Position numbers and translations under genes: made by a program
Assembly (NCBI RefSeq): GCF_003201565.1
Contig: NZ_QJJP01000008.1
Coordinates: 49,609-113,608 of the forward strand
Reading direction: 5' to 3'
Origin: Nitrosomonas sp. Nm84
Lineage (GTDB): Bacteria > Pseudomonadota > Gammaproteobacteria > Burkholderiales > Nitrosomonadaceae
DNA: 64,000 bases
The notes under the pieces: generated by a model
The model's database searches: none
What the model was told of the DNA's origin: nothing
Seen by the model: the letters and a program-made list of their open reading frames with translations, nothing else
In this document: positions 56,723-64,000 of the stretch, in pieces
Layout of the letters: every line of letters begins with the position of its first letter
How positions within the stretch are numbered: the stretch's first letter is position 1

Positions 56723-57115
56723 TCACTGCGCATGAATCAATTGACTCGGGGTGGGTATGGTTTGAGTCATTTTCGGTGCGGTCCATTGCGTGGTCCAGCG
56801 TAGCACCGGCATATCTCGATTCACCGCAGTGTGTGTGGTTGCCGCATACAGGTCGCAATCCACGCCTCTGCTGGCAATTTCATTGGTCCATTCTTCTCGG
56901 ATTTTCTGTGGTGCCAGCGTCGCCACAGTTAGCCGCTCACATAACTCGTAATTGGCTGACCAGGTGTTGCGCAATTGCCGCTGCGCAGGGTCGCCGCCGT
57001 ATATTGAATATGAAACGCAACCGGCAAGCAGCAGGATGAACGCGATGAACAGTGATTTCATGATGGTGTTCATAGGATTCAGGCACACGAAACACGCGCT
57101 GGCGATTTTCTTCAT
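56723..57115 (-). CDS. Small predicted lipoprotein
   Basis: The 130-residue protein has a hydrophobic segment with a lipobox (SLFIAFILLLAGC) whose cysteine is residue 33. A short mature region follows with YSIYGGDPAQRQLRNTWSAN and EWTNEIASRGVDCDLYA. The sequence from LRNTW resembles small hypothetical lipoproteins that I cannot assign to a named family. GAGGAG lies 11 nt before the ATG at 57115, supporting that start; an ATG at 57061 would leave a more typical short signal peptide but lacks a Shine-Dalgarno. It follows the YjgR-like gene by 70 bp. Function unknown. Confidence 0.7.
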   Translation of the reverse strand: MKKIASACFVCLNPMNTIMKSLFIAFILLLAGCVSYSIYGGDPAQRQLRNTWSANYELCERLTVATLAPQKIREEWTNEIASRGVDCDLYAATTHTAVNRDMPVLRWTTQWTAPKMTQTIPTPSQLIHAQ

Positions 57116-57185
57116 TGTCTATTGCTCTCCTCAATGAATGCCCTATTTTTAAGTAAAAAACCCATTAAAAACAAATCCATTCGAA

Positions 57186-58706
57186 CTAACGCCGTTTTTG
57201 CCCCAATATCGACCCGAGCAAACCGCGGGTAATCTCGCGTGCGATGGACGTCCCCACCGAACGGGCGGCGCTTTTTGCGAATGCGTCAATCACCCCTTCA
57301 CGGCGCCCGCCGCGCTTGCCGGACGAGCCCAGCAGTAAATCGCCTAGATCGGCCAGAATTCCTTCGTCTGCGGGTTTGCGCAAACTTCCGGAACCGTCCG
57401 CTTGCGCTGAATGGCCAAGCGATTTTTCAGTCCCGCCACGCGCTCTCAGCAATTCAAAAGCGCTTTCGCGGTCGATTTCCTGCTCGTAAACACCGGCAAC
57501 GATCGACGACCGCATCAATTCCTTGCGCTCGTCCACTGTAATCGGGCCGATTTGACTGACCGGTGGCAATATCATGGCACGTTCGGTCATGCAAGGCGAA
57601 CCGTCGGCATCGAGAAAGGAAACCAATGCCTCGCCAACGGACAGCTCGAGAATGGCCTGTTTAACATTCAATTTCGGATTAGGCCGCATGGTTTCGGCAA
57701 TCGCATTCACCGCTTTCTGATCGCGCGGGGTAAAAGCCCGCAACGCATGTTGCACGCGATTCCCCAGTTGACTCAATACTTTTTCCGGAATATCGAAAGG
57801 ATTCTGCGTAACGAAATAAACCCCCACACCTTTGGAGCGAATCAGCCGTACCACTTGCTCGATTTTTTCCAGCAACGCAGGCGACGCCATGCTGAACAAT
57901 AAATGCGCCTCATCGAAAAAGAACACCAGTTTAGGCTTCTCGCGGTCGCCGGTTTCCGGCAGATTTTCGTACAATTCGGACAGCATCCACAGCAAAAAGG
58001 TACTGTAGAGTCGCGGTGAATTGAGCAGCTTGTCAGCTGCCAGAATATTGACAACGCCTTTGCCGTCGATGGTCTGCATCAAGTCTTCGATGTTCAGCAT
58101 CGGCTCGCCAAAGAATTTTTCTCCCCCCTGCTCTTCTATTTGCAGCAAGCCCCGCTGGATCGCACCAATCGAGGCCGATGAGACGCTCCCATATTGGGTT
58201 TTGAACTGGCTTGCATTGTCACCGACAAATTGCAGCAATGCACGCAAATCCTTCAGATCGAGCAACAGCAGTCCATGATCGTCGGCCACTCTAAAAACCA
58301 GCGTCAGTACACCCTCTTGCGTTTCATTCAGACTCAGCAGGCGCGCCAGCAACAGCGGCCCCATATCGGAAATTGTGGCGCGCAGCGGGTGGCCGTTTTC
58401 CTGCAGCACATCCCATAGAGTCACCGGGAAACCTTGCCATTGTGGGGGATCCATTTTTAATTGATTCAGTCGCATCGCCATTTTGTTTGTCAGCGACCCG
58501 GGTTTACAAATACCCGTCAAATCACCTTTGACATCCGCCATAAACACCGGCACACCCATACTGGAAAAACCTTCCGCCAGCTTTTGCAGCGTCACTGTCT
58601 TGCCGGTACCGGTGGCACCGGTAATACAACCATGCCGCGTTGCCATCGCCGGCAAGAGCACCAGGTCAGCATTACTCGTTTTAGCGATAATCAATAGATC
58701 AACCAT
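57186..58706 (-). CDS. YjgR-like HerA/DUF853 ATPase
   Basis: The 506-residue P-loop ATPase of the HerA-FtsK superfamily has Walker A in [20 protein letters not shown] near residues 30-37, [10 protein letters not shown] just after it and the Walker [14 protein letters not shown]. Later motifs are [20 protein letters not shown] and [19 protein letters not shown] with the arginine finger. It matches E. coli YjgR in length and motifs. A role as a hexameric DNA translocase or helicase is predicted from the family but not established. The C-terminal tail (about residues 410-506) is low complexity and ends in a basic amphipathic segment. Confidence 0.9.
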   Translation of the reverse strand: MVDLLIIAKTSNADLVLLPAMATRHGCITGATGTGKTVTLQKLAEGFSSMGVPVFMADVKGDLTGICKPGSLTNKMAMRLNQLKMDPPQWQGFPVTLWDVLQENGHPLRATISDMGPLLLARLLSLNETQEGVLTLVFRVADDHGLLLLDLKDLRALLQFVGDNASQFKTQYGSVSSASIGAIQRGLLQIEEQGGEKFFGEPMLNIEDLMQTIDGKGVVNILAADKLLNSPRLYSTFLLWMLSELYENLPETGDREKPKLVFFFDEAHLLFSMASPALLEKIEQVVRLIRSKGVGVYFVTQNPFDIPEKVLSQLGNRVQHALRAFTPRDQKAVNAIAETMRPNPKLNVKQAILELSVGEALVSFLDADGSPCMTERAMILPPVSQIGPITVDERKELMRSSIVAGVYEQEIDRESAFELLRARGGTEKSLGHSAQADGSGSLRKPADEGILADLGDLLLGSSGKRGGRREGVIDAFAKSAARSVGTSIAREITRGLLGSILGQKRR

Positions 58707-58891
58707 AGCGTCAACATAACACCTAAAAAATTTTGATCAAAGAGACTGAAAAATCAACAGCTGCCAATATTGGGAAAAATGTACTGAATGCGTCAGTGGT
58801 TGTCAAATGGCATCGATAGCGGAGAAAATAAGTCAGTCGATGTATACTCACGCTACAGCCTATTTGAATTTCCTGAATTGATACTTACTTG

Positions 58892-59884
58892 ATGAACAAA
58901 CAATTTATCTACGGCGATATCGGTGGCACCAAAACCATTCTGCAACTGACTGAAATAATCGCTGGAGAAATCCAGCGGCCATTCACGCAGTACTATGAGA
59001 GTCAAAGCTTCGCAACTTTCTCCGACGTCTTACGGGATTTCCTGAATCGAGCCGACTTGGCAGATCCTCCCTTAGCAGCGTGCTTTGCAATAGCAGGCCC
59101 CATCATCGCACAACAAGTCAAATTAACCAATCTGCGCTGGCACATCAATAGTGCTGATATTGCGCACGAATTCTCAATTCCCAAGGTCAAGCTCATCAAT
59201 GATTTTGAAGCAGCTGCATTGGCTGTTGAAACACTCTCGCCTGACGATCTGATGACACTGCAAGCAGGGCAACCCCATGCACAAGCAATGCGTGTCATTC
59301 TGGGCGCAGGCACAGGCATGGGAGTAGCGTGGCTTGCCTGCTTGGAAGATCGTTACTTCGCATTATCGACCGAGGCGGGTCACATAGATTTCGCGCCGTC
59401 CAACCCATTGCAAATCGATCTGCTTGAATCGCTTCAGCATAAATTCGGCCATGTGTCGGTGGAGCGTTTGCTATCCGGTTCGGGACTAACGCACATTTTT
59501 AATTTTCTGCAAACGAATCAAAAAACACCGTCAGGCTTGGCAGCGCCAACGCTTAAAGAAGATAGCGGCGCTACCGTCACGACACTGGCGCAGACCCACC
59601 AACATCCGCTGGCCATCAAGTCTCTGAATATATTTGCTGAAATTTATGGCGCTTATGCGGGTAATCTAGCATTGGCGGGATTATGCCGTGGTGGTGTATA
59701 CATTGCCGGCGGCATTGCACCCAAAATAATCAATACCCTCAAGTCAGGCGACTTCATGCGCGCCTTTTGCGATAAAGGAAGATTTTCCGCACTGATGCAT
59801 GAAATTCCGGTACATATCATCACAAACCCTGAAATTAGCTTGCTCGGTGCACAACGGGCAGTACATAATCTACTCAATAAATAG
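58892..59884 (+). CDS. glk: Glucokinase
   Basis: The 330-residue ROK-unrelated bacterial glucokinase (Glk family) phosphorylates glucose with ATP. Visible motifs are the phosphate loop YGDIGGTKTILQL, the sugar-binding region KLINDFEAAALAVE with the catalytic Asp, the second phosphate segment ILGAGTGMGVAWL, STEAGHIDFAPSNP and the adenosine motif GGVYIAGGIAPKII. The ATG at 58892 is used rather than the TTG one codon earlier. It is followed 105 bp downstream by the glucan phosphorylase, so the pair may channel glycogen or maltodextrin breakdown products into glycolysis. Confidence 0.94.
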   Translation: MNKQFIYGDIGGTKTILQLTEIIAGEIQRPFTQYYESQSFATFSDVLRDFLNRADLADPPLAACFAIAGPIIAQQVKLTNLRWHINSADIAHEFSIPKVKLINDFEAAALAVETLSPDDLMTLQAGQPHAQAMRVILGAGTGMGVAWLACLEDRYFALSTEAGHIDFAPSNPLQIDLLESLQHKFGHVSVERLLSGSGLTHIFNFLQTNQKTPSGLAAPTLKEDSGATVTTLAQTHQHPLAIKSLNIFAEIYGAYAGNLALAGLCRGGVYIAGGIAPKIINTLKSGDFMRAFCDKGRFSALMHEIPVHIITNPEISLLGAQRAVHNLLNK

Positions 59885-59989
59885 TTAAAATTGAGAATTT
59901 GGCAATTGTAAGTTTGAATGCCCGATATTTCACTCAATGGGTTAACCCACCCGTAGTAATAAAAATAATTTCCATCCAGGAGAATCTCC

Positions 59990-62551
59990 ATGTTTTCACG
60001 CACTGCTTTCACCATCACCGTTAATCCTAAAATACCACCGCGCCTTAAGCGCTTGGAAGAATTGGCCAATAATCTCTGGTATAGCTGGGACCGTGCCACG
60101 CGCACGCTGTTTTCGCGATTGGATCCGCATTTGTGGGAAGCAGTAGGACATAACCCCAAGGCATTTCTCAAGCGCGTGGATGAGTCGGTGCTGCTAAGAG
60201 CAACGGAAGACCGGGTGTTCCTCGCTACCTACAATAGCATTCTGTCGACTTATGATTCGTATCATGATGCGCCATCTGTACAAAGCAGTACCGATACCGA
60301 CAATTTAAGCGCACAAGATCAAGTTGCTTATTTTTGTTTTGAATTTGGTTTTCATGAAAGTCTGCCGATTTATTCTGGTGGTCTGGGCATTCTCGCCGGC
60401 GATCATTGCAAAGCAGCCAGCGACTTGCATCTACCGTTTGTAGCCATCGGTTTACTCTATCGCCAAGGATATTTCTCGCAAACGATCGATATCCAGGGTA
60501 ACCAGCAAGTTACCTACACCATGTCGGATTTCGAGGATCTTCCGGTCACGCCGGTGCTGCATGAGGATGGTTCGGGTCTGCATATTGAAATCACATTACC
60601 GCACCGCAATGTGGTTGCAAAAATCTGGCAGGCGCAAATCGGTCATGTCACACTGTATCTACTCGACACCGACTTACCGGAAAATTCTCCACAAGATCGC
60701 TATATCACGCACAACCTATACGGTGGCGACAAGATTATGCGCATCGAGCAGGAGATTGTTCTGGGCATGGGCGGTGTGCGCGCACTCCAGGCACTGGGCA
60801 TACAACCAACCATCTGGCATATCAATGAGGGCCATGCTGCGTTCATGATTCTTGAACGCATCCACAATCTGGTGCAGCAAGGACTCGACTTTGCCAGCGC
60901 ACTGGAAAGCGTGGCAGTCAATACAGTTTTCACGACACATACAGCCGTTCCCGCCGGGCACGATCATTTCAGTCCGGACGTCATGCACACCTATTTCGAC
61001 AACTTTTATCGCGGTCTCAGCATTTCCCGTGAAACATTCATGGCGCTCGGCCATGTGTCCGGCAGCCCCGATTTTAATATGACCGCCTTAGCGATTCATG
61101 GCTCGCGCACACACAACGGTGTCAGCAAAATACACGGCGGGGTATCCGCCAGCATCTGCCGGGATCTGTGGCCACAAATCGAACCGGAAGAAAATCCCAT
61201 CGCCTATATTACCAATGGCGTTCATGTACCAACCTTTCTGGCACAAGAATGGTCCGATCTGTTTGACCGTTATATCGGCCATGAATGGCGCAATAAAATG
61301 CGTGACAATCAGTACTGGACGCGCATTGATGCTATACCTGATCATTTGTTCTGGAGCGTGCGGCAGTCGTTAAAATCGCAAATGTTCCACGGCATCCGTT
61401 CGCGCATCACTGAGCAAAACACTAGAAATCGCGGCTCGGAAGCGCATCTCGACCGACTCCTGAAGTTTGTCGATCCGATTAATCCGAATATCCTGACGTT
61501 AGGCTTTGCCCGTCGTTTCGCCACTTACAAACGCGCCGCGCTGCTATTCGATAATCTCGACTGGCTACGCAAAATCATTCTGGATCAGGAACGGCCTGTA
61601 CTACTGATTTTTGCCGGCAAAGCGCATCCTGCCGATGTACCGGGACAGGATCTCATCCGGCGCATCAGTCAAATCGCGCACCTTCCAGAATTTGAAGGCC
61701 GATTGTTATTGGTCGAAGGCTACGACTTGAGGCTTGCCCGACGCTTGGTTGCCGGTGTGGATGTTTGGCTTAACAACCCGATCTATCCGCTGGAAGCCAG
61801 CGGCACATCCGGCATGAAAGCGGGAATTAACGGCGCAATCAATCTGAGCGTGCTGGACGGCTGGTGGGGAGAAGGCTACGACGGAAAGAACGGATGGGCG
61901 ATCAAACCGGGACCGGAGGATATGGAGGGCGTGTTGCGCGATCAGGAAGAAGGCAGGGCGCTGTATGAAATCTTGCAAGATCAGGTCGTGCCGTTGTATT
62001 ACAACTATGGCAAGCTCGGCTACTCGCCTGAATGGGTAAAAATGGCCAAACGTTCCATGATGTCGGTGCTGCCACGGTACAACGCAACTCGCATGGTCGG
62101 TGAATATGTGACTAATTTTTATTATCCGGCCAGTAAAAAAGGCGCACTATACGCTGCCAATGACTACGCTGAAGCAAAAAATATTGCCGCATGGAAAACC
62201 AAAATAAGAAATGCGTGGCATGGCATCAAACTGCGCCGCCTGGATCCTGTGCGTGAACGTGTACCATTTAACGAAACGTTGAACTTCAAAATAGCCGCCA
62301 GACTAAACAACTTGTCGCATGAAGATGTCGTCATTGAACTGCTGATATGCCGCCAATTTAAAACTACGCGCTTACGCAACTTCCAGCATTTCAAGTTCGA
62401 ATTTACCGGCACTCAGGATGCGGATGAACATCTGTTCGAACTCAAACTGATGCCGGAATTATGCGGCAAACAGGAATATTTCATTCGTATTTATCCTTAT
62501 CATCCACTACTGACCCATCCATTGGAAATGGGCTTGATGGTGTGGTTGTAA
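59990..62551 (+). CDS. glgP: Alpha-glucan (glycogen/maltodextrin) phosphorylase
   Basis: The 853-residue GT35 enzyme is of the alternative, shorter-C-terminus type with an N-terminal DUF3417-like region (RLKRLEELANNLWYSWDRAT). It releases glucose 1-phosphate from alpha-1,4-glucans. Conserved blocks are AYFCFEFGFHESLPIYSGGL, WHINEGHAAFMILERI, FTTHTAVPAGHDHF, GFARRFATYKRAALL and the PLP site EASGTSGMKAGINGA with the lysine near residue 610. AGGAG lies 7 nt before the ATG. It sits downstream of glk and is followed by a clear terminator. A role in mobilising stored glycogen is likely. Confidence 0.94.
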   Translation: MFSRTAFTITVNPKIPPRLKRLEELANNLWYSWDRATRTLFSRLDPHLWEAVGHNPKAFLKRVDESVLLRATEDRVFLATYNSILSTYDSYHDAPSVQSSTDTDNLSAQDQVAYFCFEFGFHESLPIYSGGLGILAGDHCKAASDLHLPFVAIGLLYRQGYFSQTIDIQGNQQVTYTMSDFEDLPVTPVLHEDGSGLHIEITLPHRNVVAKIWQAQIGHVTLYLLDTDLPENSPQDRYITHNLYGGDKIMRIEQEIVLGMGGVRALQALGIQPTIWHINEGHAAFMILERIHNLVQQGLDFASALESVAVNTVFTTHTAVPAGHDHFSPDVMHTYFDNFYRGLSISRETFMALGHVSGSPDFNMTALAIHGSRTHNGVSKIHGGVSASICRDLWPQIEPEENPIAYITNGVHVPTFLAQEWSDLFDRYIGHEWRNKMRDNQYWTRIDAIPDHLFWSVRQSLKSQMFHGIRSRITEQNTRNRGSEAHLDRLLKFVDPINPNILTLGFARRFATYKRAALLFDNLDWLRKIILDQERPVLLIFAGKAHPADVPGQDLIRRISQIAHLPEFEGRLLLVEGYDLRLARRLVAGVDVWLNNPIYPLEASGTSGMKAGINGAINLSVLDGWWGEGYDGKNGWAIKPGPEDMEGVLRDQEEGRALYEILQDQVVPLYYNYGKLGYSPEWVKMAKRSMMSVLPRYNATRMVGEYVTNFYYPASKKGALYAANDYAEAKNIAAWKTKIRNAWHGIKLRRLDPVRERVPFNETLNFKIAARLNNLSHEDVVIELLICRQFKTTRLRNFQHFKFEFTGTQDADEHLFELKLMPELCGKQEYFIRIYPYHPLLTHPLEMGLMVWL

Positions 62552-62566
62552 GTTAAAGAATAAAGC

Positions 62567-62588
62567 ACCCCGCCGCAAGCAGCGGGGT
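62567..62588 (+). terminator. Rho-independent terminator after the glucan phosphorylase
   Basis: ACCCCGC (62567-62573) pairs with GCGGGGT (62582-62588) around the loop CGCAAGCA, 16 bp after the stop codon. The T-run is short (TATTAA), but stem and position fit a terminator. Confidence 0.7.
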
Positions 62589-62957
62589 ATTAACTGCGTT
62601 CTTCAATCTGCTGGCTTTCAATCAGCTTACGCCCCAAGCAACGGAGAATTAAGCCCGCAGAGATTTAAGGATGTTTTTCGTTCGCATCGCAAACGGATTC
62701 TGTTGCTCAGCGCCCCGGGGGCTGGCAAGCATCGCCAGCTGGGATTTACACTTACCAATCCTGGATTGGGTAGGGCGCGTCTCGCCATAGCCAAAGCTCC
62801 GAAACGAACAACTACTGTTTCCACTTGATGGCCTGGATGAGCTAGGCAGTCCACGTACTATTTATCCCGACGACAAAAAACTATATGATCCACGAGCTCT
62901 CTTCCTTGGCGCACTCGCCCGAACCATATCTCATCGCGACTTCTTGGCTGACGACAG
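62589..62957. other. Intergenic stretch without a supported gene
   Basis: Short open frames occur on both strands (for example minus 62627-62854) but lack Shine-Dalgarno sequences and family resemblance. A plus-strand stretch near 62820-62930 is open and reads protein-like (RALFLGALARTISHRDF), but starts and ends without signals. Given the insertion-sequence remnant beside it, this looks like decayed accessory DNA. Confidence 0.4.
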
Positions 62958-63056
62958 TCATTTTGCTGCTTCAACCAGAGTCAATCCACTTTCTTTGAAA
63001 AACTTAACCGATTCCTTCCGAAATTCCTGACTATAGTGTGTGCGGGGTAATTCCAT
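62958..63056 (-). pseudogene. IS3-type transposase OrfA remnant
   Basis: Read on the minus strand, ATG at 63056 with GGAGG 6 nt upstream opens MELPRTHYSQEFRKESVKFF and continues KESGLTLVEAAK before a TGA at 62960-62958. This resembles the first 30 or so residues of IS3-family OrfA (helix-turn-helix, SxEFK...A...EAA). A complete OrfA runs to about 100 residues and is followed by OrfB; neither is present, so this is a truncated relic. Confidence 0.6.
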
Positions 63057-63163
63057 ATCCATCCTCCATTTCATGTCTTCATTTTATGAAACTTCGGACT
63101 CCATGAAAATCAGCATACCTCACAAAGTGCAGCGCGCCCATGTCTGTCCTTTTAAAACTATCC

Positions 63164-63943
63164 CTATGGTTTCTTATACACTGCTGGTACATCAAACGGT
63201 GGTTCAAACAACGGTGATTTAAACTGACTGCTGGTTCCTGTTTTGATAGCATATGCCAACTTACCAGTCTCCTGCAAATAAGCATCCAGCGTGTAGGGGC
63301 CATATAGTGTTGATGCCCCCTCATATTCCTGGATAGCATACTCTTCTGCGGTGGTAACATATCCTGAATAGGCATTGCTGTAATTTGAAATTACGATGCG
63401 GGCATTTTCTTGTCCTAATATCTCGCGCAGTTTTGCCTTGAGACGGCGCCCAGCAGTGGTTGTAAATTCAGCGGGAACACCGACAATCGAAATCTGACCG
63501 ATCTGCATCATCTGGATAGGAACAATGTGTGGTACTAAAGGACAGTCTTTCTCCGTTTCTTGGCTCTGGTCGGCTGAGGTGTATTTCAACCTCCACAGAC
63601 CTACAGGAAACATGATCGGTTTCATACCATGTCCAATTATGTAGGAAGGTGTGTAATTAGTATTTGGAGCAAGTTGGTCAGGAACAATCCAGGACCATTG
63701 ACCCTCCGGACCGGATTGCGGTTTTTCTATTTTATCTGGAAAAAAGAACTGTCCGAGTATACTGAAGAAATAGGAGCTGGACGAAGAAACAGGCCAAGCT
63801 GCGACTATCTGAAGAACAGTTTTAAGAATAGGTACAAGTGAAGGTAGAGCCGCTTTTATGCCAGCAGGCCCCAACGCTAGGGAACCTAAAAGTCCCGTCA
63901 TAAGCTGTATTAGTTCCGACTTGATCTGACACATCACTTGCAA
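63164..63943 (-). pseudogene. Neutral/alkaline ceramidase, C-terminal part, interrupted upstream
   Basis: The 259-codon frame carries the C-terminal half of a neutral-ceramidase (PF04734-type) domain: VPHIVPIQMMQIGQISIVGV, PAEFTTTAGRRLKAKLRE, ARIVISNYSNAYSGYVTTAE and IQEYEGASTLYGPYTLDAY. The family hydrolyses the amide bond of ceramide; its zinc and nucleophile residues lie mostly in the missing N-terminal half. An in-frame TAA sits at 63955-63953, only 9 bp before the first possible start (TTG 63943; ATG 63934). The gene is therefore broken, or frame-shifted, near the window edge. The first 60 residues of this frame match the family poorly. The IS remnant at 62958 lies just beyond its 3' end. 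Without sequence past 64000 I cannot tell a nonsense mutation from a frameshift. Confidence 0.6.
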
Positions 63944-64000
63944 AAGTGAGAGTTACCGGTTTTGATAAAGGTATCGAATCTCAATCAAAACAAAAGAGGT

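Noticed and set aside
62627..62854. 75-codon minus-strand frame after the glucan phosphorylase
   Set aside because: No Shine-Dalgarno, no family resemblance, and it lies in degenerate DNA.

Overview
The window looks like a chromosomal segment of a betaproteobacterium, most probably an ammonia oxidiser of the Nitrosomonas group. That is inferred from a norC-norB-norQ-norD nitric oxide reductase cluster, a glycogen/glucose pair (glucan phosphorylase, glucokinase), intermediate GC content, and many large secreted FG-GAP/RTX paralogues. No 16S rRNA, tRNA or ammonia monooxygenase gene lies in the window, so the genus is not proven.

Layout. 1-4.4 kb: tail of norC, then norB, norQ and norD in one direction (NO reduction and its assembly factors). 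4.4-11.3 kb: alaA aminotransferase, an RTX-type secreted protein with a recent internal 402-bp duplication, a CDF metal exporter and a Lon-like protease. 11.7-14.9 kb: a TPR-GNAT protein directly upstream of a second RTX protein, then a YajD-like HNH protein. 15.0-29.6 kb: four tandem minus-strand genes for giant FG-GAP/RTX proteins. 29.8-34.0 kb: acyl-CoA ligase and FadE. 34.6-41.7 kb: MFS exporter with an extra C-terminal domain, FMN reductase, two YcaC-like hydrolases, dapE, a DsbA-like protein and a lipoprotein. 41.9-43.0 kb: two-domain multicopper oxidase behind a perfect Fur-type palindrome. 43.6-50.3 kb: two more FG-GAP/RTX genes with an added helical N-terminus, followed closely by a TIGR03032-like gene. 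50.3-56.5 kb: a histidine kinase, response regulator and two-receiver GGDEF-EAL protein operon. 56.7-62.6 kb: small lipoprotein, YjgR-like ATPase, glucokinase and alpha-glucan phosphorylase. 62.6-64.0 kb: degenerate DNA with an IS3-type remnant and an interrupted neutral-ceramidase gene.

The main oddity is the FG-GAP/RTX family. Six genes carry nine FG-GAP arrays, and every array has exactly seven repeats by my count, which is what one seven-bladed beta-propeller needs. Three genes are double propellers (7 repeats - RTX - 7 repeats - RTX). All six end in the same approximately 170-residue RTX module and a near-identical last 20 residues, a likely type I secretion signal, yet no type I transporter is encoded here. 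Three of the genes share a promoter (TTGTCR-N17-TAGTAT) whose spacer is almost invariant, and a weaker version lies upstream of the pair at 43.6 kb. This suggests a co-regulated, recently amplified surface or extracellular protein system. The TIGR03032-like gene may belong to it, and the TPR-GNAT gene to the neighbouring RTX gene. Dispersed MITE-like elements and REP-like hairpins are scattered through the same regions.
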